Below are positions 53,527-62,946 of a stretch of DNA of 64,000 bases, piece by piece. The position numbers and the translations under genes are program-made. This stretch comes from Parasphingopyxis lamellibrachiae (GTDB lineage Bacteria; Pseudomonadota; Alphaproteobacteria; Sphingomonadales; Sphingomonadaceae), in NCBI RefSeq assembly GCF_003385775.1, contig NZ_QRDP01000004.1:2506957-2570956 (forward strand), read 5' to 3'. The notes below the pieces were generated by a model. The model saw nothing but the letters and a program-made list of their open reading frames with translations. It did no database searches and was not told where the DNA came from. The first letter of the stretch is position 1. Each line of letters begins with the position of its first letter.

Positions 53527-54840
53527 CTATAGGACATATTTGCTCAAGTCCGTATCGCGCGCAACGGCTGCCAGCTGTTTGTCTACATAGGCGGCGTCGA
53601 TCACGAGTGTGTCCGCGCCCTCTTCGCGTTCTTCCGATCCGGCGGCGAAGCTGATCTCTTCGACAAGCTTCTCCATAACCGTCTGCAGACGCCGCGCACC
53701 GATATTCTCGACCTGGCTGTTCACTTCCGCAGCAATTTTGGCGACCTGGGCGATGGCCTCTGTGGAAAATTCGATCTCGACGCCTTCCGTGCCGATCAGC
53801 GCCTGATACTGGTCGGGCAGGTTGGCCTTGGTTTCGGTCAAGATGCGAACGAAATCCTCTTCGGTCAGGGCGCGAAGCTCGACGCGGATCGGGAGGCGGC
53901 CTTGAAGCTCGGGAAGCATGTCGCTTGGCTTGGCCACATGGAAGGCACCTGATGCGATGAACAGGATATGGTCGGTTTTCATCGGGCCATATTTTGTCGC
54001 AACGGTTGTGCCCTCGATAAGCGGCAGCAGATCGCGCTGTACGCCTTCGCGGCTCACCGAGCCGCCCCGAACATCCGATACGGCGATTTTATCTATCTCA
54101 TCGAGAAAGACGATACCGTTGGCCTCCGCATTGGCGAGTGCGACCCGGGCGACGTCATCCTGGTCGAGGCGCTTTTCCGATTCTTCCTCGACCAGCTTGT
54201 CCCAGGCATCGGCAACCCGCATTTTCCGGCGTTTCTTGGCTTGCTGGCCAAACGCCTTTCCCATCATGTCCGACAGGTTGATCATCCCGACCTGACCACC
54301 CATGCCGGGGATATCCATCGGCATGTTCGGCGTGTCCTCGACCTCGATCTCAACCTCTGTGTCGTTCATGTGATTGTCCATGACCCGCTGGCGAAAGCTC
54401 TCCCGGGTCGCGTCGCTCGCGCCTTTGCCGGTAAGCGCGTCCAGAAGGCGGTCCATAGCCGCCTTGCTTGCATCTTCGCGGACAGCCTCTCTTCGCCGGT
54501 CCTTTTCGAGGCGCACTGCATCCTCGACGAGATCGCGGGCGATCTGTTCTACGTCGCGGCCGACATAGCCGACCTCCGTAAATTTGGTCGCCTCGATTTT
54601 GACAAAGGGCGCGTCCGCCAGCTTCGCGAGCCGCCGGCTGATTTCGGTTTTGCCGCAGCCCGTGGGGCCGATCATCAGAATGTTTTTCGGCGTGACTTCG
54701 TTACGCAATTCCTCAGGAAGCCGCTGGCGCCGCCATCGGTTGCGGAGCGCGACGGCGACTGCACGCTTGGCCTCCTTTTGTCCGATGATATGCTCATCGA
54801 GCGCAGCCACAATGGCTTTCGGGGTGAGGGCGTCATTCAT
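53527..54840 (-). CDS. hslU: ATP-dependent protease ATPase subunit HslU
   Basis: The 437-aa product has [53 protein letters not shown] and the C-terminal [20 protein letters not shown] with the YVL tail that docks into HslV. It unfolds proteins for the HslV peptidase in the cytoplasm. It is 46 bp downstream of hslV, and the pair is an operon. Confidence 0.97.
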   Translation of the reverse strand: MNDALTPKAIVAALDEHIIGQKEAKRAVAVALRNRWRRQRLPEELRNEVTPKNILMIGPTGCGKTEISRRLAKLADAPFVKIEATKFTEVGYVGRDVEQIARDLVEDAVRLEKDRRREAVREDASKAAMDRLLDALTGKGASDATRESFRQRVMDNHMNDTEVEIEVEDTPNMPMDIPGMGGQVGMINLSDMMGKAFGQQAKKRRKMRVADAWDKLVEEESEKRLDQDDVARVALANAEANGIVFLDEIDKIAVSDVRGGSVSREGVQRDLLPLIEGTTVATKYGPMKTDHILFIASGAFHVAKPSDMLPELQGRLPIRVELRALTEEDFVRILTETKANLPDQYQALIGTEGVEIEFSTEAIAQVAKIAAEVNSQVENIGARRLQTVMEKLVEEISFAAGSEEREEGADTLVIDAAYVDKQLAAVARDTDLSKYVL

Positions 54841-54886
54841 TCGGATATATGCTTTCGGGTTTGTCTGGCGGGGTATATGCGGAAAT

Positions 54887-55444
54887 TCAGTCGCTCTCGA
54901 TCGTCTCGATCGTCAACTGATCGTTCGTATAGACGCAAAGTTCGGCGGCTATGGCCATCGCCCGGCGCGCGATCTTCTCGGCGTCCTGCTCATAATCCAT
55001 GAGCGCCCGGGCTCCGGCCAGTGCGAAATTGCCGCCCGATCCGATTGCCGCAAAACCGTCGGCTGGCTCGAGCACGTCGCCATTGCCGGTCAGGATCAGC
55101 GTGATTTCCTTGTCGGCGACGATCATCATAGCCTCGAGATTGCGGAGGTATTTGTCTGTCCGCCAATCCTTGGCGAGTTCGACAGCTGCCCGCATGAGCT
55201 GGCCGTGATGCCGTTCCAGCTTGCCTTCCAGCCGCTCGAAGAGCGTAAAGGCATCGGCTGTTGCCCCCGCAAAGCCACCAATTACCTTGCCATCGCCGAG
55301 GCGGCGAACTTTTTTTGCGTTGGGCTTCATAACGGTCTGTCCCATCGAGACCTGACCGTCACCTGCAATCACGACTTTGTTGTCGTCGCGAACTGCGAGA
55401 ATGGTTGTGCCGTGCCACGGCGCGCTGCTTCGTTTATCGTCCAT
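54887..55444 (-). CDS. hslV: ATP-dependent protease subunit HslV
   Basis: The 185-aa product begins [20 protein letters not shown]; Thr after the Gly is the N-terminal nucleophile once the propeptide is removed. [20 protein letters not shown] and [20 protein letters not shown] follow. ATG 55444 is preferred over the longer frame. It forms a dodecamer capped by HslU. Confidence 0.96.
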   Translation of the reverse strand: MDDKRSSAPWHGTTILAVRDDNKVVIAGDGQVSMGQTVMKPNAKKVRRLGDGKVIGGFAGATADAFTLFERLEGKLERHHGQLMRAAVELAKDWRTDKYLRNLEAMMIVADKEITLILTGNGDVLEPADGFAAIGSGGNFALAGARALMDYEQDAEKIARRAMAIAAELCVYTNDQLTIETIESD

Positions 55445-55496
55445 GAAGCGGAATATATGATGCCTTTGGCATCTCGCAAGTTCGCTATGTCTTAAG

Positions 55497-57461
55497 ATGC
55501 TGGTAACCATTCGCCGTTACGCAATCCTCATGAGCGCGGCACAAGCATCCAGAATGGCCTTGATAGACGATCCGCAGGTGAGCGAACTGCTGGGTGAGAT
55601 CAGCGATTTCGCGATATTTGCTCTGGATCTCGACGGCGTGTGTACGGCTTGGACGCCGATTTCCCGCAGTTATCAGGTTGCACCTGTCGACGAAGTTGTC
55701 GGCTATCCGCTCGAGAAATTCTATACGGCCGAAGATCGGGAATCCGGCCTCTATTGGGAAAATCTGAAAACCGCTGCGCGCGAAGGGCGGTTGGATTCGG
55801 TCGGACTGCGAGAGCGCTGGGATGGTTCCGAAGCATGGACCCGGATCAGTATCGTGAAGAAAGTGGATTCTGCCGGTGACCATGTCGGCTATGTCGGCAT
55901 CGTCTACGATGAAACCAGGCAGCATGACGCAGCTCGTGCTCTACACGCGAGCGAGGAAGCATTTCAGACCCTGATTCAGGGACTGCACGATCATGCGATC
56001 TTCATGCTTAGTCCCGAAGGCTATATCACAAACTGGAATGCCGGCGCTGAACGGATCATCGGTTATACGGCGGAAGAAGCGATCGGCCAGCATATGTCCG
56101 TCTTTCATACCGAAGCGGAACGCGAACGCGGCATGCCGGACCAGATTCTGGAACAGGCCCGCATCGCCGGGCGGTATTTCGAAGAAGGCTGGCGTGTACG
56201 GCGCGATGGCGAGCGTTTCCGGGCGGAGAGCCATGTTCAGGCCATCCATGACGAGGGTGGCTCCATTATCGGTTTCGGAAAAATCACCCGCGACATCACC
56301 GAGCAATATGAAGCAAGGCGCCATCTGGCGGCGACCGAAGAAGCGCTCAACCAGTCCGAGAAACTGCGCTCGTTGGGCGAATTGACGGGCGGGATCGCGC
56401 ACGACTTCAATAATCTGCTGACTGTGGTCCGCGGATCGGCCGAGCTTCTGAAAAATCAGACGCTTTCCGACGAAGCCAAGGCGCGGCACATAAACGCGAT
56501 CGTCGAAACGGCGGATCGCGCGTCTGAGCTCACCGGCCAGCTCTTGTCTTTTGCCCGGCGCCAGCCGCTTCAGCCCAAGCGGGTCGACCTGAATGCCGTG
56601 ATTCTCGATATGACAGAGCTACTGAAACGAACCCTCGGCGGTGAGGTCAGTATTCTCAAGATGCCGGGGGCGGATCTCTGGCCCGTTCGTGCCGACCCGA
56701 CACAGCTGGAAAACCTCATCCTCAACGCCGCGATCAACGCGCGCTTTGCGATGGAAGGGGCTGGTACGCTGACTTTGGCTACGCAAAATGTCGGCGGCCC
56801 GAACGGCGAGGAAGTCTGCCTGTCTATTTCAGATACCGGGGTCGGGATTGCACCCGAAATACTGGACCATGTCTTTGAGCCCTTCTTCACGACAAAGGGC
56901 CCCGGCGAAGGCACCGGTCTGGGCCTATCGCAGGCATACGGCTTTGCAGCGCAATCGGGCGGGCGACTGGAAATCAGGAGCGAAGTGGGCCGGGGTACGA
57001 CGCTGAGCCTGCATCTTCCGCGCGCGGAAGCCGAACTGGCAAGCAGCACCGGTCGCGAGGATAAGGGCGCAGACCTTGACGTGCCGCGGGGCACGAGGGT
57101 GCTACTGGTCGAAGATAGCCGGACGGTTGCCGTTTTTGCGCAATCGCTGCTTGAAGATATGGGCTGTGAAGTGGTTCATGCAAAATGCGGTGAAGAAGCG
57201 CTGATTGCCCTTGATGACGAGCCGAGCGGTTTCGACATCGTCTTTTCCGACATCGTTATGCCGGGGCTGAGCGGGCTGGATCTGGCGGCCAAAGTCCGCT
57301 GTCAGAAACCGACATTGCCGATCCTGCTCGCTACCGGATACAGCGAAGCGGCGGCCCGGGGAGAGGGCAGCGAATTCCCCATCTTGCCCAAGCCCTATAA
57401 GCGCGGCACGCTTTCGACCAAACTGCGCGAAACCATGGATACGTTCAGCAAGGCTGCCTGA
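55497..57461 (+). CDS. PAS-PAS hybrid sensor histidine kinase with receiver domain
   Basis: The 654-aa product has two PAS domains (residues 25-145; 155-280), a HisKA box [20 protein letters not shown] with the phospho-His near 302, HATPase_c ([54 protein letters not shown]) and a C-terminal receiver ([20 protein letters not shown]) with Asp near residue 585 in [12 protein letters not shown]. No membrane segments are seen, so it is cytoplasmic, like LOV/PAS kinases. The first PAS lacks the NCRFLQ motif of LOV. Start is uncertain (ATG 55497, 55530, 55554). Confidence 0.92.
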   Translation: MLVTIRRYAILMSAAQASRMALIDDPQVSELLGEISDFAIFALDLDGVCTAWTPISRSYQVAPVDEVVGYPLEKFYTAEDRESGLYWENLKTAAREGRLDSVGLRERWDGSEAWTRISIVKKVDSAGDHVGYVGIVYDETRQHDAARALHASEEAFQTLIQGLHDHAIFMLSPEGYITNWNAGAERIIGYTAEEAIGQHMSVFHTEAERERGMPDQILEQARIAGRYFEEGWRVRRDGERFRAESHVQAIHDEGGSIIGFGKITRDITEQYEARRHLAATEEALNQSEKLRSLGELTGGIAHDFNNLLTVVRGSAELLKNQTLSDEAKARHINAIVETADRASELTGQLLSFARRQPLQPKRVDLNAVILDMTELLKRTLGGEVSILKMPGADLWPVRADPTQLENLILNAAINARFAMEGAGTLTLATQNVGGPNGEEVCLSISDTGVGIAPEILDHVFEPFFTTKGPGEGTGLGLSQAYGFAAQSGGRLEIRSEVGRGTTLSLHLPRAEAELASSTGREDKGADLDVPRGTRVLLVEDSRTVAVFAQSLLEDMGCEVVHAKCGEEALIALDDEPSGFDIVFSDIVMPGLSGLDLAAKVRCQKPTLPILLATGYSEAAARGEGSEFPILPKPYKRGTLSTKLRETMDTFSKAA

Positions 57462-57473
57462 CCGCTTCAACGA

Positions 57474-58094
57474 TCAGATTTCGAAAGCGCCGGTCGAGAG
57501 TATTTCCAAATCCCGGTCGTCCAGAGACCTGTCGGCGAGCGCCGCGTCGCGCTGGCAGATCAACTCCCCGATTTGCCGCCGGAAGGCGGTGACGGCGGCG
57601 GTCAGCCAGCCATTGACGAGCGGATCGGCATTGGCGTCGCGAACGTCGAATCCTTCAAGCCGCTCGATTATCGCATCCGCGGCCATGAAATATTCGTTGG
57701 TGACCCAGCGATTTGTCGTGAACCAATGCGTGGGTATACCCTCAAGGTTGCAGGACAGAGCGATAAAGTGGACGACCCTGGCCGGGCTTTTACCCTTTTC
57801 GTTTTTCGGTTCGGGCGTGGCGCGCGGTTCGATACCTGCAAATGCATCGAGCGGCAGAAACAGGTGGAAATGGCCATGTTCTCCGGATGCCCGCAGCTCA
57901 GGCGGGTGGGCATGGTAGAACCAGCGCGCGCCGGTGGTCGGGCTGACAGCATCCTTTTCGGGATAGTGTGTCCATTGCCGAAAATCGGTATCCAGCGGAA
58001 CAACCCGGGGAACGAGCGAAACACCCTGCGACGCCATCTGCTCAGTCAGAGCAAATAGCGTCGTTTCAGGATCGTCGGTCAGTGCGCGGCGCAA
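57474..58094 (-). CDS. DUF6969-like protein
   Basis: The product is about 206 aa. RQWTHYPEKDAVSPTTGARW, GEHGHFHLFLPLDAF, VHFIALSCNLEGIPTHWFTT, NRWVTNEYFMAADAIIERLE and AAVTAFRRQIGELICQRDAA match the pattern I know as DUF6969; its role is unknown. The start is unclear: TTG 58094 is used here, CTG 58082 would overlap the upstream stop by four bases, and TTG 58154 is the longest. Coupling to the Cys-rich gene upstream is likely in all cases. Confidence 0.72.
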   Translation of the reverse strand: MRRALTDDPETTLFALTEQMASQGVSLVPRVVPLDTDFRQWTHYPEKDAVSPTTGARWFYHAHPPELRASGEHGHFHLFLPLDAFAGIEPRATPEPKNEKGKSPARVVHFIALSCNLEGIPTHWFTTNRWVTNEYFMAADAIIERLEGFDVRDANADPLVNGWLTAAVTAFRRQIGELICQRDAALADRSLDDRDLEILSTGAFEI

Positions 58095-58330
58095 CAGCCT
58101 TCGGCCACTGCTTCGGCGGCCGCGGCACAACCGCGCTCCGCTGCGGCTGCGCAACAGCCGCCGTCATGGGCATCGCCGGTGGCGGCGCAGCAGCCGGAAC
58201 CGGCTTCCGCAACGGCTGCGCAGCAACCGGCTGCACATGAGCAGGCTTGTAGTGCCGGCGCGGCAAGTGCGAGGCCGCCGGCAACCGCCAGCATCGAGGC
58301 CAGGCTTCGCTTCTCGGTCGTGTCAGGCAT
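58079..58330 (-). CDS. Cys-rich small exported protein
   Basis: The 83-aa product has a signal-like hydrophobic segment SLASMLAVAGGLALAAPALQ after a basic start, then 13 Cys in about 55 residues, mostly in CC pairs with Ala/Gly between: CSCAAGCC, GSGCC, GGCC, RGC and EGCC. GGGAG before ATG 58330 supports translation. The pattern suggests metal binding or a modified peptide precursor. It overlaps the start of the DUF6969-like gene, so the two belong to one operon. The low-complexity sequence leaves some doubt. Confidence 0.6.
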   Translation of the reverse strand: MPDTTEKRSLASMLAVAGGLALAAPALQACSCAAGCCAAVAEAGSGCCAATGDAHDGGCCAAAAERGCAAAAEAVAEGCCAAH

Positions 58331-58457
58331 TATTCTCTCCCTTGAGTATCGAGGCTAAGCTGGTTCGTCCGGATAGCGAAGGCGGTTACACCCAAGGGTG
58401 CTTTACCGCGATCGCACCGGATTGCGCCGCCCCAATTCTCCGGGAAGCGGGGGAATC

Positions 58458-58868
58458 TTATTCCACGCCTTTGACCTTCCCCCATTGGCGCGCCGCCGTA
58501 TAACCCAGATAGCCCGTGCCAAAGAGCGCATAGAGCGGTTCGGGTATGCCCTGGAGATAGGCGTTCATGCCGGCCGCGATGTCCTGGGCTGCATCAGGAC
58601 GAAAGGCTGCCAACAGCCCCATGGGCAGCGCCCAGAGCAGCATTACATACATCACGTAGAGAAAACTCGGCCGGGCCCGGCTGGTCCATGGGTCGGGCGA
58701 TTGGGCCTCTGCGATGATCGCCGACAATTGGGCGCGGATACCTTCGGCCGCCTGTGTGCCTTCCAGTTTCAGCAGTTCCAGCTTGGCGCGATCCCGCGCC
58801 TCGCGATCGGGCAAAACGCGATCGATAACGGTCGAGAGCGGGCCGAGTAAGGCTGTAAACACAGACAT
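58458..58868 (-). CDS. GTA-type 3TM holin family protein
   Basis: The 136-aa product has an N-terminal amphipathic region, LTALLGP-type start, a coiled segment RAKLELLKLEGTQAAEGIRA and two clear hydrophobic segments, FLYVMYVMLLWALPMGLLAA and YALFGTGYLGYTAARQWGKV, matching the holin family of gene transfer agents (GTA_holin_3TM). ATG 58868 is chosen since AAGGAG is six bases upstream. No other GTA genes are in the window. It might assist release of GTA particles or be a stand-alone membrane protein. Confidence 0.8.
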   Translation of the reverse strand: MSVFTALLGPLSTVIDRVLPDREARDRAKLELLKLEGTQAAEGIRAQLSAIIAEAQSPDPWTSRARPSFLYVMYVMLLWALPMGLLAAFRPDAAQDIAAGMNAYLQGIPEPLYALFGTGYLGYTAARQWGKVKGVE

Positions 58869-59012
58869 ATGCATCTCCTTGGTAAACAGAAGCGTACAAA
58901 AATAACCTATATGGAGAACTATAGGACAGCAAAATATTCGTCAGGGCTGCACACCGCGACGGTTGCATGGCCCAGTGTGCGCCTCAATCGCTGTAATTTC
59001 GGTGGAAGTGAC

Positions 59013-59089
59013 TGGTCGGGGCGACTGGATTCGAACCAGCGACCTCCACACCCCCAGTATGATGCGCTACCAGGCTGCGCTACGCCCCG
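59013..59089 (-). tRNA. tRNA-Pro(GGG)
   Basis: The minus strand forms a class I tRNA with acceptor CGGGGCG/CGCCCCG, D arm GCGCAGCCTGGTAGCGC, anticodon loop CTGGGGG (anticodon GGG), T-loop GGTTCGAATCC and encoded ACCA. The neighbouring region shows no integrase gene, so the site is not occupied by an element here. Confidence 0.95.
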
Positions 59090-59143
59090 ACCAAGGGGGC
59101 GCGTTTACCGTTGTCCGACGATGGTTGCAACAGTCTGCGCGCG

Positions 59144-59452
59144 CTATTCGCCCATCAGCGTCTGACAGGACTCCGCCGGATAACTCTTGACGCTGACGCC
59201 GAGAATTTTTGCACCGCCCAGCGCTTGATTAAAGGCTGCCATATGCGGCGTCTGCATATGCGCGGTAAGTGCCTCCTGACTTTCCCAAACTTCCGCGATC
59301 CGCATGACATCCTGTTCTTCGATGGCCCGGGCGAATGCATAGCTGATACACCCGTCTTCCTTGCGCGTTTCCTCCAACATGGTGACAGCAGCATCACGGA
59401 GCCTGTCCAACTCGCCGGCTTCCATCCGAACCCAGCCTTCGACGATAATCAT
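59144..59452 (-). CDS. Antibiotic biosynthesis monooxygenase (ABM) domain protein
   Basis: The 102-aa product starts MIIVEGWVRMEAGELDRLRD and has the ABM pattern TRKEDGCISYAFARAIEEQD, VMRIAEVWESQEALTAHMQT, PHMAAFNQALGG. Members are small dimeric oxygenases or heme/quinone-related enzymes without cofactors; the substrate is unknown. ATG 59452 has a strong AAGGAGAGG site. Stand-alone gene after tRNA-Pro. Confidence 0.85.
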   Translation of the reverse strand: MIIVEGWVRMEAGELDRLRDAAVTMLEETRKEDGCISYAFARAIEEQDVMRIAEVWESQEALTAHMQTPHMAAFNQALGGAKILGVSVKSYPAESCQTLMGE

Positions 59453-59630
59453 GGCATGTCCTCTCCTTAGTTTTCTGTGCGCTCCTGCTAACCGACACAG
59501 GCCGGTATGCAAATAAATGTGCAGGCTGCGCATGGAAGTTGCGCGAAACGCACCTTAGGTGATAGAGGCGCGCCTCTGAACAGGGGCATTTGTTGTAGAG
59601 GCCCCGCTAACCAGCTTACAGGTTCCATCC

Positions 59631-59960
59631 ATGTCCGCCACTCCTATTCTCGCCGCTGCCGCTCCATCCGGAGGCGCCGGCTCCTTCATTATCCAGCTTG
59701 TGCCTCTGATCCTTATCTTCGTGATCTTCTGGTTCCTGCTGATCCGTCCGCAGCAGAAGCGGATGAAAGAACATCGCGAGATGATCGCTGCGGTAAAAAA
59801 AGGTGACCGGGTGGTGACCGGCGGCGGTCTGCTCGGCAAGGTTACCAAGGTGAATGACGAAGAGATTGAAATCGATCTTGGCGGCGGACAGAAGGTGACC
59901 GCGCTCAAGGGCACGCTCTCCGACGTCCGCAATCCCCATGCTCCCGCAGCGAACGACTAG
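59631..59960 (+). CDS. yajC: Preprotein translocase subunit YajC
   Basis: The 109-aa product has one membrane helix, FIIQLVPLILIFVIFWFLLI, then RPQQKRMKEHREMIAAVKKG, DRVVTGGGLLGKVTKVNDEE and GGGQKVTALKGTLSDVRNPH. It associates with SecDF and the SecYEG channel. It lies 15 bp before secD, in the conserved yajC-secD-secF order. Confidence 0.97.
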   Translation: MSATPILAAAAPSGGAGSFIIQLVPLILIFVIFWFLLIRPQQKRMKEHREMIAAVKKGDRVVTGGGLLGKVTKVNDEEIEIDLGGGQKVTALKGTLSDVRNPHAPAAND

Positions 59961-59975
59961 GACAGACAGCACGTC

Positions 59976-61580
59976 ATGAACGATTTTCCGCCCTGGAAGG
60001 TCTGGATGCTTACGGCGATGCTCGTCATTGGCGTCCTGCTCTCGATTCCCAGTCTCCTCACCGAGGAGCAGCGCGCCTATATCCCCGAGTTCCTGCCGCA
60101 GCCTTCGATCAATCTGGGCCTGGATCTTTCTGGTGGTGTACACATCCTGCTCGAGGCGCAAACCGAAGAGTTCCAGGAACAGCGCCTCCAGACTTTGTCC
60201 GACCGGATTGAAGATGCGATGGAGGATGACGGTCCGACCATAGAAATCGGAAGTCTGTCGCGCCGCGGCGGAGCCGTAACTTTTACGGTGCGGGACGAGG
60301 CGCAGCTTGATGATGCGATGGAGCGTGTGCGGGCTTTGACCCAGCCTGTTGGATTCACCGGTCAGCGCGATTTCAGCGTCGAGAACGAGGATTCGTTGCA
60401 GATCGTCGTAACGCCGACCGAAGCCGGCAATGCCGAAGCGATAGATATCGCGGTTAACACCGCTACCGAGGTCGTACGGACGCGAATTGACGAGCTCGGT
60501 ACGCGCGAGCCGACAATTATCCGGCAGGGCACCGAACGTATCGTCGTGCAGGTGCCGGGTCTCGATAGTCCGGAATCGCTGATGGCCCTGCTCGGGCGTA
60601 CGGCATCGCTGGAGTTTCGGCTGGTCAATTATGAAGCCGATCCGAATATGGCGCTGGCTTGCCAGGCGCCCATCGGCAGCGAGGCCATGCCCTATGCCAA
60701 TCCGGCCGATGGCACGGGCTGCGTCATCGTCCAGCGGCGCGTAATGGTGTCGGGCGATCAGCTCGTGAATGCGCAACAGGGATTCGACCAGCGCACTGGT
60801 CAGGTAACGGTCAATCTTACTTTCGACGGAACCGGCGGACGCGAATTCGGGCGTGTGACCCAGGAAAATGTCGGTCGGCCTTTCGCGATCCTGCTCGACG
60901 GCGAAGTGCTTTCGGCGCCCAATATCAACGAGCCCATCCTGGGCGGCAATGCGCAGATCAGCGGGAGCTTCTCGGTGCAGTCCGCCAACGAGCTCGCCAT
61001 CGCCCTGCGGTCGGGCCGCTTGCCGATCGAACTTGCCGTTATCGAAAACCGCACCGTTGGTCCGGAGCTCGGCGGGGACTCGATCCGCTGGGGCGGGCTT
61101 GCCGGTATGATCGCCACCATCGCGGTGATGACGTTCATGATCGTCACCTATGGACGTTTCGGTATCTATGCGAATGTCGCGCTTGGCCTGAACCTTTTCC
61201 TGATCCTTGCGATCATGGCGTTGCTCGATGCGACGCTGACTTTGCCGGGAATCGCAGGCTTCGTGCTCACCGTGGGCGCCGCTGTGGATGCCAATGTGCT
61301 AATCAACGAACGAATACGCGAGGAACAGAGGCGCGGCCGCAAGGTTATCGATGCTGTCCAGACCGGCTATAAGGAAGCCAGCCGGGCGATTTTCGACGCG
61401 AACATCACCAATTTTATCGGCGGCGTGCTGATGTTCTCCTTCGGCTCGGGCCCCGTGCGCGGTTTTGCGGTTGTGCTGGTGCTCGGCATCGTCACTTCGG
61501 TCTTCACGGCCGTAACCGTGACGCGCATGATGGTTTCGGTCTGGATAAAGAATAAGCGCCCGACGGAGCTGAACATATGA
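59976..61580 (+). CDS. secD: Protein translocase subunit SecD
   Basis: The 534-aa product has the first membrane segment VWMLTAMLVIGVLLSIPSLL, a large periplasmic P1 domain with PSINLGLDLSGGVHILLEAQ, and five C-terminal membrane segments with GGLAGMIATIAVMTFMIVTY and FVLTVGAAVDANVLINERIR. It uses the proton gradient to help pull proteins out. ATGA overlap with secF. Confidence 0.97.
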   Translation: MNDFPPWKVWMLTAMLVIGVLLSIPSLLTEEQRAYIPEFLPQPSINLGLDLSGGVHILLEAQTEEFQEQRLQTLSDRIEDAMEDDGPTIEIGSLSRRGGAVTFTVRDEAQLDDAMERVRALTQPVGFTGQRDFSVENEDSLQIVVTPTEAGNAEAIDIAVNTATEVVRTRIDELGTREPTIIRQGTERIVVQVPGLDSPESLMALLGRTASLEFRLVNYEADPNMALACQAPIGSEAMPYANPADGTGCVIVQRRVMVSGDQLVNAQQGFDQRTGQVTVNLTFDGTGGREFGRVTQENVGRPFAILLDGEVLSAPNINEPILGGNAQISGSFSVQSANELAIALRSGRLPIELAVIENRTVGPELGGDSIRWGGLAGMIATIAVMTFMIVTYGRFGIYANVALGLNLFLILAIMALLDATLTLPGIAGFVLTVGAAVDANVLINERIREEQRRGRKVIDAVQTGYKEASRAIFDANITNFIGGVLMFSFGSGPVRGFAVVLVLGIVTSVFTAVTVTRMMVSVWIKNKRPTELNI

Positions 61581-62560
61581 TGCGTCTTCTCAAGCTTGTT
61601 CCGGACGACACGAATATCAGGTTCCTCAAATGGCGGAACGTCGCGATCATCTTGTCGATCATTCTGACTGTCGCCTCGATTGCGCTCACGGTCACACGGG
61701 GGTTGAATTTCGGCGTCGATTTTGCCGGTGGCCAGATGATCCAGGTGACGTTTACCGAGGATGACGTGGCTCCCATTGCCGAGTTGCGCGAAGATATCGA
61801 TGCTCTTGGCGTGGAAGGAGCTTCGATACAGCGTTTCGGCGACGAGAATCAGGTATCGATCCGGATGCGGGTTACCGAGGGGGTTGACGATGACCCGGAA
61901 CTGGCAAGCGCTGTTTCCACACGCGTTACCCAGATGATCGAAGGCGAGCATGCAGGCGCGCGGATCGATTCGGTCGATTCCGTCTCGGGCAAGGTTTCGG
62001 GCGAACTGTTTCGGGCCGGCGCATTGGCGCTTGGCCTCGCTATGCTGGCGATTTCGCTCTATATCTGGTTGCGCTTCGAGTGGCAGTTCGGGGTCGGCGC
62101 GCTGTTTGCGCTGTTTCACGATGTTGCGCTTACCTTCGGCTTTTTTGCGCTCACCCAGCTCGAATTCAATCTCAATATCGTCGCGGCTCTGCTGACGATC
62201 ATCGGCTATTCATTGAACGACACGATCGTCGTCTATGACCGGATTCGTGAAAACCTCCGCAAATATCGCAAGATGGAGATTGTTCCGTTGCTCGATCTTT
62301 CGGTCAACGAGACACTCGCCCGCACGGTGATGACCAGCTTGACCATGGCTATAGCGCTTGTGGTCCTGGTTTTCGTCGGTCCGGACGTGCTGTTCGGCTT
62401 TACCGTGGCGATGTTGCTAGGCGTTTTCGTGGGTACATACAGCTCGGTCTACATGGCCTCACCGGTTCTCATCTGGCTCAAGGTCGGTTCCGATACTTTC
62501 GTTCCCGAAGAGACCAGCCCTTCGGGGCAGAGAATCCATAAGGAGGGGTACGACCGCTAA
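61577..62560 (+). CDS. secF: Protein translocase subunit SecF
   Basis: The 327-aa product has RNVAIILSIILTVASIALTV, RGLNFGVDFAGGQMIQVTFT, a periplasmic domain and VAALLTIIGYSLNDTIVVYD, RIRENLRKYRKMEIVPLLDL, GTYSSVYMASPVLIWLKVGS, the SecF signature. It forms the SecDF complex in the inner membrane. It shares ATGA with secD and TAATG with the following gene. Confidence 0.97.
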   Translation: MMRLLKLVPDDTNIRFLKWRNVAIILSIILTVASIALTVTRGLNFGVDFAGGQMIQVTFTEDDVAPIAELREDIDALGVEGASIQRFGDENQVSIRMRVTEGVDDDPELASAVSTRVTQMIEGEHAGARIDSVDSVSGKVSGELFRAGALALGLAMLAISLYIWLRFEWQFGVGALFALFHDVALTFGFFALTQLEFNLNIVAALLTIIGYSLNDTIVVYDRIRENLRKYRKMEIVPLLDLSVNETLARTVMTSLTMAIALVVLVFVGPDVLFGFTVAMLLGVFVGTYSSVYMASPVLIWLKVGSDTFVPEETSPSGQRIHKEGYDR

Positions 62561-62946
62561 TGGTTGCGCTTCAGCGCGAAACCCCTGCTTCTGGTCCACT
62601 GCTGACTGGCTTTGCCGGTAACGGGTTTCGCGTTGACGACCAGATATTCGACGGCGGACTGTGGCTCACCCCGGAGTGGGTGCGCGGCTGGGAAGCCCCC
62701 GGATGGAACGCACTGAATCCTGACTTGCTGGAGCCTTTGCTGGCCATCGAGCCATTTCCGGAATTTCTGTTGCTCGGGACCGGCGCGCATCTGCGCCGCC
62801 CGGCGCCGGCTTTTGTGGCCGCCGTCGAAGAGCGCAATATCGGCGTCGAGGCAATGGACAGCCGCGCGGCGGCGCGCAGTTGGGGGCTGTTGCGGAATGA
62901 AGGCCGCTGGATCGCTGCCGCTTTATTGCCGCTCGACCAGGCCTGA
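62560..62946 (+). CDS. Mth938-like (DUF498) domain protein
   Basis: The 128-aa product has LLTGFAGNGFRVDDQIFDGG, PFPEFLLLGTGAHLRRPAPA, and VEERNIGVEAMDSRAAARSW, the Mth938/DUF498 fold seen next to secDF in many alphaproteobacteria. The function is unknown; the human relative NDUFAF3 helps complex I assembly. It overlaps the secF stop (TAATG), so it belongs to the yajC-secDF operon. Confidence 0.9.
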   Translation: MVALQRETPASGPLLTGFAGNGFRVDDQIFDGGLWLTPEWVRGWEAPGWNALNPDLLEPLLAIEPFPEFLLLGTGAHLRRPAPAFVAAVEERNIGVEAMDSRAAARSWGLLRNEGRWIAAALLPLDQA

